From: Kyrpidia tusciae DSM 2912
Lineage (GTDB): Bacteria; Bacillota; Bacilli; Kyrpidiales; Kyrpidiaceae
Reading direction: 5' to 3'
Length of the DNA stretch: 64,000 nt
NCBI RefSeq assembly: GCF_000092905.1
Contig: NC_014098.1
Span: 1,240,001 to 1,304,000, forward strand
In this document: positions 51,744 through 60,535 of the stretch, one piece after another
How the letters are laid out: each line of letters begins with the position of its first letter
Numbering within the stretch: position 1 is the stretch's first letter
Translations under genes and position numbers: made by a program
Notes under the pieces: generated by a model
Told to the model about the DNA's origin: nothing
What the model saw: the letters and a program-made list of their open reading frames with translations, nothing else
The model's database searches: none

Positions 51744-53696
51744 GTGCTGGCGCAATACCGTGATTTCACGTTTCCCAACACCGAAACGGTGAGACGGTTG
51801 TATCGCGCCTGGGAAAGATTTCGGGTGTATGGCGAGATTGATTCGACCGTGGTCAAACCTCATGTACAGGAGTCGTGGATCCGGAGCGCGAGTTCTGGCG
51901 CCAAGTTCAATCAGAGAGCCCCCCTCCAGAAAACGGACGTTTTCCAGCGTAATGTGGATGGTCAAAAGCATTTCTTGAAACTGTGTCGGCCTGTGGTGGA
52001 ACAACTTTCCGATTATTTTGCAGGAACGAAAGTAGTGATCATCCTCAGCGATGAAAAGGCCACGATTCTGAAGACGTGGGGGGATCCGGGAATCCTCGAA
52101 GAGGCCCAGGATGCGCATATCATGCCGAGAGGCGTGTTCACTGAGAATGCCGTTGGGACAAACGCCCTGCCCCTGGCGGCCATTACCAAGCAGCCCGTTC
52201 TGGTGACTCAAACGGAGCACTTCTCAGAGACCCTGCATGTCTGGAGCTGTTACTCGGTGCCGGTCATCCATCCGGTGACCGGCTTGATTTCGGGGATTCT
52301 GGATATATCGTCGACTTGCAATATTTTCCATCCACAGAATCTTACTGCCGTCTCGATGACCGGCCGAGCGCTTGAGCAGCGGCTTGGATATGAAGCGGAA
52401 CTGGATCGCATGGAGTTGATCCTGGCGTTTCAGAAAAAGGTCGCTTCGTTTTTTCCTTGGCCGGTGATTGCCTTGGATCGATTTCACAGGATCGTGGCGG
52501 CCAATCAAGAGTTTTTTCAAGATTACTGCTCGACTTCCGTGAGTTGCCTGCCTATTCCTCTAAGTGAGGTACCTGATTTGGCAACAATATTGCGGGATAT
52601 TCCCTTTGTGGAACAGGAACAGTACGTAACGCTGCAACGTGGCAGGACCGTTCGTTTAATGAGTATTCCTTGTTATCGGCGCGATCAGCCGATCGGGTGG
52701 TTGGTCGTGTTGGCTTCCATGGATCGGTCTGGAGGAACTCGGGGTGCAGGCGACCACCATGCGGATAAGGAGCCCTTGGTCACGTTTGAACGGCTGGTTG
52801 GATCGGGAAGTCGGTTTGCCAAGGCTCTGGAATTGGCCAAGCGGGTGTCCCGGAGTACGGCGAATGTTCTTCTCTTGGGCGAGACGGGAACGGGAAAAGA
52901 AATGTTTGCCCAAGCCATTCATCATGACAGCCCCAGGCGGAAAGGTCCTTTCGTTCCCGTAAACTGCGGCGCGATTCCCAGAGAACTCATCGCCAGTGAA
53001 CTGTTCGGCTATGAGGAAGGGGCCTTTTCGGGCGCCCGAAAAGGGGGGAAAAAGGGGTATTTTGAACTTGCTCAAGAAGGCACCTTGTTTCTAGATGAGA
53101 TCGGCGAACTTCCTTTAGACCTACAAGCTTATCTGCTCCGCGTACTGCAAACGAGTCGGATCACCCGCCTGGGAGGGACCACAGAGATTGCACTGGACGT
53201 GCGCATCATTGCTGCGACCAATATCGATTTGTTCAAAGCTGCTAATGAGAATCGATTCCGAAAGGATCTCTTGTATCGCCTGAGTGTCGTGTCTATTCAT
53301 TTGCCCGCGCTGAGGGAAAGGGGGCGGGGGGATCTCGAAGCCTTGATCAAAGCGTTTTTAGACCGATTCAATCGGATGGAAGGAAAAAACGTCCGCTTGG
53401 ATGAAGAGGTTCGAGAAGTCCTCTTGTCTTATGTCTGGCCAGGAAATGTCCGGGAATTGGAGAACGTTATTCACCAATTGGTCGTAGTGGCCGAAAGTGG
53501 AAGGGCGCAGATGGAAGATTTGCCCGTATATTTGAGAACCCGCGAAGAGGTTACCGCCCAGAGGATTGAGGATGTTGAGAAGCGCTTAATCAGCGAGGCG
53601 CTGATCAAACATCAAGGGAATTTTTCAAAAGTAGCGAAAGAGTTAGGAATTGCGAGAGGCACACTTTATCGCAAGGTTGCAAAGTATGGGTTATAA
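51744..53696 (+). CDS. sigma-54-dependent transcriptional activator, AcoR-like
   Basis: Enhancer-binding protein of 650 residues from GTG 51744. A GAF-type sensor (about 70-200) has the AcoR-like GVFTENAVGTNALPLA and EHFSETLHVWSCYSVPVIHP. A PAS-like part follows. The AAA+ domain (about 350-575) has Walker A GETGTGKE, Walker B TLFLDEIGELP, and the sigma-54 loop as GAFSGA instead of the usual GAFTGA. A Fis-type helix-turn-helix ends the protein (NFSKVAKELGIARGTLYRKV). Encoded inside the operon it presumably activates. Confidence 0.92.
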   Translation: MLAQYRDFTFPNTETVRRLYRAWERFRVYGEIDSTVVKPHVQESWIRSASSGAKFNQRAPLQKTDVFQRNVDGQKHFLKLCRPVVEQLSDYFAGTKVVIILSDEKATILKTWGDPGILEEAQDAHIMPRGVFTENAVGTNALPLAAITKQPVLVTQTEHFSETLHVWSCYSVPVIHPVTGLISGILDISSTCNIFHPQNLTAVSMTGRALEQRLGYEAELDRMELILAFQKKVASFFPWPVIALDRFHRIVAANQEFFQDYCSTSVSCLPIPLSEVPDLATILRDIPFVEQEQYVTLQRGRTVRLMSIPCYRRDQPIGWLVVLASMDRSGGTRGAGDHHADKEPLVTFERLVGSGSRFAKALELAKRVSRSTANVLLLGETGTGKEMFAQAIHHDSPRRKGPFVPVNCGAIPRELIASELFGYEEGAFSGARKGGKKGYFELAQEGTLFLDEIGELPLDLQAYLLRVLQTSRITRLGGTTEIALDVRIIAATNIDLFKAANENRFRKDLLYRLSVVSIHLPALRERGRGDLEALIKAFLDRFNRMEGKNVRLDEEVREVLLSYVWPGNVRELENVIHQLVVVAESGRAQMEDLPVYLRTREEVTAQRIEDVEKRLISEALIKHQGNFSKVAKELGIARGTLYRKVAKYGL

Positions 53697-53726
53697 GGGC
53701 GAAACCTACAAAGGGAGGCGCGTTGA

Positions 53727-54839
53727 ATGGCGACGTATGGAAGGGCTGCTGTATTTGCGCATCCAAATAAAGATTTGGAGTTGCAAGAGTTTCCGGTCCC
53801 TGACCCCGAACCCGGTGCTGTCGTCATACGCGTCAAACGGTGTAACGTCTGTGGATCTGATCTTCACGCATGGCACGGGGACTTTCAAACCCGTGGCTTA
53901 GGGGGGCAGCTGCCGACGATTCTTGGGCACGAAATGACGGGTGTGGTGCATTCGCTGGGCGCGGGCATTCAAACCGACTCCTTCGGCAACCCGCTCCATA
54001 TCGGGGACCGCGTGGTCTATCCGTATTTTTTTGCGTGTGGCCGATGTGAGAACTGCACCTCAGGTTTTTCTATCGGGTGTCGCCGGCTGAAGATGGCCAT
54101 GCTCGACAATTGCTTAAAGCCGCCTCATTTTGTCGGAGGGTTTGCAGACTATTATTATCTTCCCCCTCAGCATGTGATTTTTAAGGTGCCAGATGAGTTG
54201 GGGGACGATGTGGTCTCTGGCGCTAACTGTGCTTTGTCTCAAGTCATGTACGGGTTGGATCGCGTTGGTTTGCGCGCGGGGGAGACGGTGGTGATCCAAG
54301 GATCCGGAGGCTTGGGCATCTACGCCACTGCGGTTGCGAAGACCCTGGGGGCTCGACGAGTGATTGTGTTGGATGGCGTCGAGGAACGCCTGGCTTTAGC
54401 CAGGAAATTCGGTGCCGACGAAATCATTCCGCTTTCTCAGCATGATGAGAAGGAGCGCCTTCGTCTCGTGAGAGAGTTCACGAATGGCCTGGGCGCTGAT
54501 GTCGCGGTGGAGGTGGTCGGACACCCCGGGGTGATCTCCGAGGGTTTACGACTGCTGCGCGTGGGGGGCCGATATCTAGAAATTGGGAATATCAGTCTGG
54601 GAAAGACGGTTGAACTCGATCCTTCACGCCTGGTTTTTGGGAATAAGTCCATCATCGGCGTATCGCTGTATGAGCCAAGGTATCTCAAGAAGGCGTTGGA
54701 TTTTTTGGTCATGACCCGGAATGCGTTTCCATACAACGAATTGGTTGCCCGTACCTTCCCTTTGTCAGAAATTAACGAGGCTTTCCGCCTGGCGGAGGCG
54801 AAGCAGGTGAATCGGGCCTCCATCGTTATGGATGTCTAA
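53727..54839 (+). CDS. zinc-dependent alcohol dehydrogenase (MDR family)
   Basis: Medium-chain dehydrogenase of 370 residues. Catalytic zinc region KRCNVCGSDLHAWHGD and LGHEMTG; structural zinc with four Cys in FACGRCENCTSGFSIGC; NAD-binding GSGGLGIYATAVAKTLGA. ATG 53727 with AAAGGGAGG upstream, 30 bases after the activator gene. Within the operon it could oxidise the hydroxy acid from lactone hydrolysis, or a hydroxyacyl-CoA ring intermediate as in Had-type enzymes. Confidence 0.88.
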   Translation: MATYGRAAVFAHPNKDLELQEFPVPDPEPGAVVIRVKRCNVCGSDLHAWHGDFQTRGLGGQLPTILGHEMTGVVHSLGAGIQTDSFGNPLHIGDRVVYPYFFACGRCENCTSGFSIGCRRLKMAMLDNCLKPPHFVGGFADYYYLPPQHVIFKVPDELGDDVVSGANCALSQVMYGLDRVGLRAGETVVIQGSGGLGIYATAVAKTLGARRVIVLDGVEERLALARKFGADEIIPLSQHDEKERLRLVREFTNGLGADVAVEVVGHPGVISEGLRLLRVGGRYLEIGNISLGKTVELDPSRLVFGNKSIIGVSLYEPRYLKKALDFLVMTRNAFPYNELVARTFPLSEINEAFRLAEAKQVNRASIVMDV

Positions 54840-54875
54840 TTGATGACAGCTGAGCATGGTAAAGGGGGATTGAAC

Positions 54876-55355
54876 GTGGCTGTGGAGGTTCAGGCCGATG
54901 AATTTCGTCGAACGATGGCAACATTCGCGACCGGGGTGACCGTTGTGACGGTCGACCATGAAGGGGGCGTGCATGGAATGACGGCCAATGCCTTTACCTC
55001 GGTTTCGCTGAATCCGCCCCTCATCCTTGTGTCCGTGGATAAAAAAACCCACACCCACGACATGATCGCGAAGGCAGAAACCTTCGGAGTGAGCATCTTG
55101 CGAAGAGATCAGGAGGCGTTGTCCCGGCATTACGGCGGCAAGCCAGACCCGGCTTTGCAACCGCAGCACGAATGGGTGAAAGGGGTTCCGGTGCTCCGGA
55201 CTTGTTTGTCGTCGGTGGCGTGCCGTGTTTGGGCCTCCTATGAAGGAGGGGATCACACGTTGTTTGTCGGGCGCGTTCTGGACATGCGCCTCCACGGTGG
55301 CGATCCACTGATTTTTTTTGATCGCGCCTATCGGCAATTACAACCGAACCTATGA
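54876..55355 (+). CDS. flavin reductase (HpaC-like)
   Basis: Flavin reductase of 159 residues from GTG 54876, which has AAAGGGGG 7 bases upstream. Typical FATGVTVVTVDHEGGVHGMTANAFTSVSL (shown in parts: FATGVTVVT, GMTANAFTSVSLNPPLILVS) and a C-terminal HTLFVGRVLDM. It supplies reduced flavin to a monooxygenase component; the luciferase-like protein at 47981 in the same operon is the obvious partner. Confidence 0.87.
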   Translation: MAVEVQADEFRRTMATFATGVTVVTVDHEGGVHGMTANAFTSVSLNPPLILVSVDKKTHTHDMIAKAETFGVSILRRDQEALSRHYGGKPDPALQPQHEWVKGVPVLRTCLSSVACRVWASYEGGDHTLFVGRVLDMRLHGGDPLIFFDRAYRQLQPNL

Positions 55356-55390
55356 TCAGATCGAGTCTGCAACAAGCGAGGCGAGAACGG

Positions 55391-56542
55391 ATGCCAAAAT
55401 TCACACTTGAAACGGTGCGATTGCCCGAAACAACGGAGGAACTCCGTGCCGAAGTGCGCCGTTTTCTTCAGATGGAAGAGGAAAACGGGGGATTTATCCC
55501 GGCTTGTGATGCCTGGCTTGGGGGATTCTCGCCCTCTTTTAGCGAGGAGTTGGGCAAAAGAGGTTGGATCGGGATGACGTGGCCAAAGCGGTACGGGGGT
55601 CACGAGCGATCGGAGATGGAACGCTATGTGGTGATTGAGGAATTGCTTGCGGCCGGAGCCCCCGTTGCCGCCCACTGGGTGGCGGATCGTCAAATGGGTC
55701 CGCTCCTCCTGCGCTATGGTTCGGAGGAACAAAAGGAGCGTTTCCTCCCTCTAATGGCTCAGGGAAAGTCGTACTGGGCCATCGGCATGAGTGAACCCAA
55801 TGCCGGATCGGATTTGGCGGCTGTGCAAGCCAAGCTGACGCCCGATGGAGAGGGCTGGAGACTGAGCGGACAGAAAATCTGGTCCAGCGGGGCCCATCAA
55901 TGTCACTACATGATGACACTGTGTCGAAATGGGCCCAGCGGTTCGGATCGGCACGCGGGATTGAGCAACGTCATTGTAGATCTTCACGATCCTCATGTGG
56001 AGGTTCGCCCGATTTATTTGTTGGACGGCGGGCATCACTTTAATGAAGTTTTTTTCCACGACGTGTATATCCCTCCTTCCATGGTGATTGGAGAGGCGGG
56101 TGATGGCTGGCGCCAAGTCACCGAAGAACTGGCTTACGAACGCAGTGGTCCGGAGCGGTTTTTGACAACATTTCCACTCCTTCGTGTTTTGGTGCAGAAG
56201 GCGGCGTCTCTTCAGGACGATTTCGCCCGGCGTGACGTAGCGGTGTTGGTGGCCGAGTTGGCTTCGCTACGAGAACTGTCATTATCGGTCGCTGGAATCT
56301 TGAACTCTGGAGGCAATCCTGTCACCGAGGCGGCTTTGGTGAAGGACGCAGGGACCCGTTTTGAGCGGAAGGTCACGGAAATTGCGGAGCGACTTGCTGA
56401 CCTGCCGCCGGTACAGGAAGGTGCGGATCCGTTTTTGATCCTGTTGGCCCAGGCGATGCTTCATGGACCAGGTTTTACCATTCGAGGCGGCACCAACGAG
56501 ATTCTCAGGGGAATCGTTGCGAGGGGGCTGGGACTGCGATGA
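55391..56542 (+). CDS. acyl-CoA dehydrogenase, large subunit of a two-subunit enzyme
   Basis: Acyl-CoA dehydrogenase of 383 residues from ATG 55391 (an ATG at 55352 overlaps the previous stop but has no ribosome binding site). SWLGGFSPSFSEELGKRGWIGM-like N-terminal region (GFSPSFSEELGKRGWIGM), IGMSEPNAGSDLAAV and FTIRGGTNEILRGIVARGL. The stop overlaps the next start by four bases. Such pairs form heteromeric dehydrogenases, as in PimC/PimD (pimeloyl-CoA) and steroid FadE enzymes. Confidence 0.86.
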   Translation: MPKFTLETVRLPETTEELRAEVRRFLQMEEENGGFIPACDAWLGGFSPSFSEELGKRGWIGMTWPKRYGGHERSEMERYVVIEELLAAGAPVAAHWVADRQMGPLLLRYGSEEQKERFLPLMAQGKSYWAIGMSEPNAGSDLAAVQAKLTPDGEGWRLSGQKIWSSGAHQCHYMMTLCRNGPSGSDRHAGLSNVIVDLHDPHVEVRPIYLLDGGHHFNEVFFHDVYIPPSMVIGEAGDGWRQVTEELAYERSGPERFLTTFPLLRVLVQKAASLQDDFARRDVAVLVAELASLRELSLSVAGILNSGGNPVTEAALVKDAGTRFERKVTEIAERLADLPPVQEGADPFLILLAQAMLHGPGFTIRGGTNEILRGIVARGLGLR

Positions 56543-57582
56543 GCGGCGATGTCCGGAGAATGGTGGCGGATACGGCTCGGCGAATCTTTCAAGGCCAATG
56601 TACACCAGAGTTGCTGGCTGCGGCCGATAACCATCAATTTCCTACAAAGTTATGGTCATTGTTAGAGTCAAACGCTTTTACGAAAATCGACGAAGAGGGG
56701 TTAAACACGGGAGATGCCCTTGTATTGCTCGAAATAGCCGGTTATTACGCCGTGCCGGGCCCCTTGGCCTCATCTCTCGCGGCCAGCAAAATGATGGTCG
56801 ACATGGGCGTCCCGATTCCTTCGGGGGTTGTCACGTGCGCAATTCAGCCCGGCGGTGCGATTGAACTGACCCATGAAGGAGAGCGGGCCGTCGTCAGCGG
56901 GACCTGGGTGAACGTTCCCTGGGGGCGCGCTTCCGATACGGTGCTCGCCGTGTTTCAAACCTTGGGCGGGTGGTTTGCCGCGGTGTTGAACAGTCGAAAC
57001 GTTTCTTGGGAGAAGGGCCAGAACCTCGGGGGTGAACCCAGGGACACGCTACAGGCTTCACATGTGTCGCCGAGCTTTGTTCAGGAGATTTCTGAGCAAC
57101 AAAGTTCAACCCTTCGAGCACTTTTGGCGCTGAGTAGGGTGGCCTTGACGGTGGGCGCTTTGGAACGAATGCTCAACATGACCGTGGAGTATGCCCAGCA
57201 GCGCGCCCAGTTCGGGCGCTCCATCGGCAAGTTTCAAGCCGTTCAGCACCAAATTGCCGAGATGGCGGCGGAGACGGCTGCTGTACAAGCGTTATTCAAT
57301 CGAGCGGTGTACGGGGTTGATCAAGGGGAAGACATGATGCGTTACGCATCTCTGGCCAAGATCCGGATTGCGGAAGCGATACGGGTCGTCACTGCGGGTG
57401 CCCACCAGGTTCACGGGGCGATTGGTTTTACTCAGGAATATTCGCTTCATTATTTCAGCCGTAGAGCGTGGGCGTATCGCCACGAGTATGGCAACGAGAC
57501 TTGGTGGTCGAAGATTTTGTTTGCGGAAATTGGCAACCGGGATCTATGGGATTTTTTAACTCAACCAACGAGGGCCGAGTAG
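56539..57582 (+). CDS. acyl-CoA dehydrogenase, small subunit
   Basis: Divergent acyl-CoA dehydrogenase of 347 residues starting at 56539 in ATGA overlap with the large subunit. The C-terminal domain is well kept (LERMLNMTVEYAQQRAQFGR, KFQAVQHQIAEMAAETAAVQ, HQVHGAIGFTQEYSLHYFSR) while the N-terminal substrate domain is degenerate and no EGT glutamate is seen. It probably works only as a complex with the upstream subunit. A PimD-like function in pimeloyl-CoA oxidation would connect to BadI, but this is inference. Confidence 0.85.
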   Translation: MSGDVRRMVADTARRIFQGQCTPELLAAADNHQFPTKLWSLLESNAFTKIDEEGLNTGDALVLLEIAGYYAVPGPLASSLAASKMMVDMGVPIPSGVVTCAIQPGGAIELTHEGERAVVSGTWVNVPWGRASDTVLAVFQTLGGWFAAVLNSRNVSWEKGQNLGGEPRDTLQASHVSPSFVQEISEQQSSTLRALLALSRVALTVGALERMLNMTVEYAQQRAQFGRSIGKFQAVQHQIAEMAAETAAVQALFNRAVYGVDQGEDMMRYASLAKIRIAEAIRVVTAGAHQVHGAIGFTQEYSLHYFSRRAWAYRHEYGNETWWSKILFAEIGNRDLWDFLTQPTRAE

Positions 57583-57627
57583 CTCGTGATCATACGCGAC
57601 ACAGGATAGGGAAAGGCGGTTGTTTGA

Positions 57628-58425
57628 ATGGCCGAAGAGAATGACATCCTATTCAAGAAACGGGAAGGAATTGCAGTGATTACCTTGAATCGCCCGCATC
57701 GGCGAAATGCCTTCACGCCAGAGATGATCGGACAATGGTCGGAGTTTCTTCGAGAGGTGCGGGAAGATCCGGATACTCATGTGATCGTGTTAACCGGGTC
57801 TGGGGACCAGGCGTTTTGTTCCGGCGCGGATTTGGTAGGGCTAGAGGAAGGAACGAGGGCGAAAGCCCTGGATCGAAAGAACGAACTTTGGACGCACATT
57901 CATCGGGTCGCCTTTGAGATGGAACAAATCGATAAGCCGACGATCGCGGCGATCAACGGGGTGGCTGTGGGCGCAGGCCTGGACATGGCGTTGATGTGTG
58001 ATTTGCGGTTTATGTCGAGGTCCGCAAAATTATCCGAAGGATACGTAAAGGTGGGACTGGTGCCAGGGGACGGAGGCGCGTACTTTTTGCCCCGGCTCGT
58101 AGGGACCGCTAAAGCGTTGGAGTTGTTGTGGACGGGGGATTTTGTGGATGCAGAAGAGGCACTGAGGATCGGTCTTGTGAACCGTGTTTATGCGCCGGAC
58201 GAATTGATGGAAAAAACCCTGGAGTTTGCCCGTCGCTTGGCTTCAGGGCCGGAGATTGCCATCCGCATGATCAAGCGCGCGGTGTATCAGTCTCGGAATC
58301 TGGACCTTCGAACGGCCTTGGATCTCATTTCCTCGCATTTTGCCATTATTCGGGAGACCGAGGACCATAAAGAGGGGATTCGGGCCATGCTGGAACATCG
58401 ATCTCCCAAGTTCGTCGGGAGATGA
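57628..58425 (+). CDS. enoyl-CoA hydratase/isomerase family protein
   Basis: Crotonase-fold protein of 265 residues from ATG 57628. QAFCSGADLVGLEEG and INGVAVGAGLDMALMCDLRF form the oxyanion hole, and LSEGYVKVGLVPGDGGAYFLPRL follows. The first hydratase Glu position reads LDMAL (Asp-Met) rather than a Glu, so isomerase or hydrolase chemistry is possible besides hydration. It lies between the two-subunit dehydrogenase and the aldehyde dehydrogenase. Confidence 0.86.
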   Translation: MAEENDILFKKREGIAVITLNRPHRRNAFTPEMIGQWSEFLREVREDPDTHVIVLTGSGDQAFCSGADLVGLEEGTRAKALDRKNELWTHIHRVAFEMEQIDKPTIAAINGVAVGAGLDMALMCDLRFMSRSAKLSEGYVKVGLVPGDGGAYFLPRLVGTAKALELLWTGDFVDAEEALRIGLVNRVYAPDELMEKTLEFARRLASGPEIAIRMIKRAVYQSRNLDLRTALDLISSHFAIIRETEDHKEGIRAMLEHRSPKFVGR

Positions 58426-58455
58426 TCTGGCGATGAATACGATCAGGAGGCCATC

Positions 58456-59925
58456 ATGAACGCGTTGCAGATTGAACATGTAAACGTTCCGACCCAGTTG
58501 TTTATTGACGGTCGCTTTGTCGATTCTCTCAGCGGGGAAAAATTTGCCGTGGTGAATCCGGCGAGCGGTGAGCAGATTGGGGAAGTCCCGTTGGCCGATG
58601 AAAAGGACGTGGACTGTGCCGTACAAGCGGCCCGTAGGGTGGTGGACGGGGGGCGCTGGGCCGCCTGGAATCCCTATGAGCGGGAGCGGTTGATTCACCG
58701 GGTAGCGGATCTCATTGAAGCCCATGCGGATACCCTCGCGCTTTTGGAAACCTGCGATACGGGCAAACCACTGCGGGACGCAAAAGCAGTGGACATTCCT
58801 CTCACGATCCAATGTTTCCGATATTATGCCGGTTGGCCGTCCAAAATCAAGGGAGAGACCGTGCCAGTCAGGGGCCAGTTTTTGACCTACACGTTGCGCG
58901 AACCCGTCGGGGTGGTGGCTCAGATCATTCCATGGAATTTTCCCTTGTACATGGCGGCGATTAAAGTAGCTCCCGCCCTTGCGACCGGGAATGCTGTGGT
59001 GTTGAAACCGGCGGAGGAGACGCCGCTATCGGCCCTGTACTTGGCCCGGCTCATGAAAGAAGCGGGGATTCCGGACGGGGTGTTCAATGTTGTCACCGGA
59101 GATGGGGAGAAAACCGGGGCGGCGTTGGTGCGCCATCCTGGGGTGGATAAGATTTCCTTCACGGGATCCACCGCCGTCGGTCAGCAGATCATGGCTCAGG
59201 CGGCCTCCGGCATCAAGCGAGTGAGCTTGGAGTTGGGCGGCAAGTCGCCGCACATTGTATTTGCGGATGCTGATTTGTCTGCGGCCGTAAAAGGGATTGT
59301 GGGAGGGATTTTTTACAACCAGGGAGAAGTGTGTTTGGCGGGGTCCCGGGTTTTTGTGCAAAGGCCGGTCTATAATAAGGTATTGGAGGAAGTGCGCGGG
59401 GCGGCGCGAAAGGTCAAGATCGGGAACCCGTTGGATGAGAGCACGACGTTTGGACCATTGATTTCGGCAGAGCACCAAAGCAGGGTGCACCGGTATGTGA
59501 AGATGGGGGTCGAGGAAGGGGCGCAACTCATTGAAGGCGGGAGTGCTCCTGCCAATCTTGAGTCTGGATACTTTTATGAACCGACGATTCTGGTGGGGGA
59601 TCACCTAGGCTACACGGTGGCCCGGGAGGAGATCTTTGGCCCTGTGGCTTTTGTGATGCCGTTTGATACGCCGGAAGAGGTGGTCGGCCTGGCGAACGAC
59701 ACGAGATACGGATTGGCGGCCGGGCTTTGGACGAGGGATCTTTCGCTGGCACACCGCACTGCCCGGGCCCTCAAGGCGGGGACGGTATGGATTAACGCGT
59801 ATAATCTGTTGGACGCGGCGGCTCCTTTCGGGGGGTATCGGATGAGCGGCTTTGGCAGAGAGTTGGGGGAGGAGGCCTTGGATCTGTACACAGAGCTAAA
59901 GACCGTCTGGACTTCCTTGCGTTGA
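58456..59925 (+). CDS. aldehyde dehydrogenase (betaine-aldehyde dehydrogenase-like)
   Basis: ALDH of 489 residues from ATG 58456. IIPWNFPLYMAAIKVAPALA, FTGSTAVGQQIM, the Glu in LELGGKSPHIVF, the catalytic Cys in NQGEVCLAGSRVF and EEIFGPVAFVMPF are intact. It ends the long sigma-54 operon and would convert an omega-oxo acid to the dicarboxylate after the alcohol dehydrogenase step, as ChnE or CpnE do in cyclic alcohol degradation. Confidence 0.88.
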   Translation: MNALQIEHVNVPTQLFIDGRFVDSLSGEKFAVVNPASGEQIGEVPLADEKDVDCAVQAARRVVDGGRWAAWNPYERERLIHRVADLIEAHADTLALLETCDTGKPLRDAKAVDIPLTIQCFRYYAGWPSKIKGETVPVRGQFLTYTLREPVGVVAQIIPWNFPLYMAAIKVAPALATGNAVVLKPAEETPLSALYLARLMKEAGIPDGVFNVVTGDGEKTGAALVRHPGVDKISFTGSTAVGQQIMAQAASGIKRVSLELGGKSPHIVFADADLSAAVKGIVGGIFYNQGEVCLAGSRVFVQRPVYNKVLEEVRGAARKVKIGNPLDESTTFGPLISAEHQSRVHRYVKMGVEEGAQLIEGGSAPANLESGYFYEPTILVGDHLGYTVAREEIFGPVAFVMPFDTPEEVVGLANDTRYGLAAGLWTRDLSLAHRTARALKAGTVWINAYNLLDAAAPFGGYRMSGFGRELGEEALDLYTELKTVWTSLR

Positions 59926-60535
59926 TGAGCATCCGGTCTTTCAGTGGTTGAACATAGTCCAATCGGCGTTCATCCTCCTGTTGTGCCACTGTGGCGGAAT
60001 GTCTACTCGGGGGGAATGATTTGAAAAGTGAGTGATTCTGATGCGAGGCACAGGCGGACCCTATCGATACAGAACCCTTTGTCACTGTATTGCGACAATT
60101 GCTGCCCACAGGTTGTATGGGGCACATTTGGAAGTCACCCTTGGAAACAAACGGTTCGTGTTCGTGGTGTCAGATGTATATCCGTCTGCTGATACCAAGC
60201 GTTTTTCCATTGGGTGGGGAGTGGCTGGCTCTAGACCACAGCGTCGAATGGATGGTCGATCGCGTGTATCAAAATCGATGACGGAGTGTTCCATTGATCA
60301 GGTGATGGAGGACTTGCAGTGGATGTGCCTTGGGGGGCGATGGTTGAAGGGGCGGGTGGTGAAGTGTACGATGGCTGAAGCTCGTCCGATACGGGGATGC
60401 ATTCGGTTGTCCGATTCGGTTCGAAGGTTTTTTTGATCAATCCCCAGAAGTTTGCCTGTTGGCTCGGGTGGTGATGTTCATGTAGCGGCGTTTTGTGAAA
60501 CGAAGTTTTTCACCAATCAAAAAAGGGAGGACATT
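59926..60535. other. 610-base stretch without a recognisable gene
   Basis: No homology, RNA gene or promoter was recognised. A 134-codon open frame (60032-60436) has a composition unlike its neighbours, no ribosome binding site and no family resemblance. The stretch may be a degenerate insertion or a leader for the SDR gene. Confidence 0.4.

Noticed and set aside
60032-60436. Open frame of 134 codons in the gap before the SDR gene
   Set aside because: No ribosome binding site, no recognisable family and many basic and Cys residues in a pattern not typical for a protein; listed only as part of the unexplained gap.
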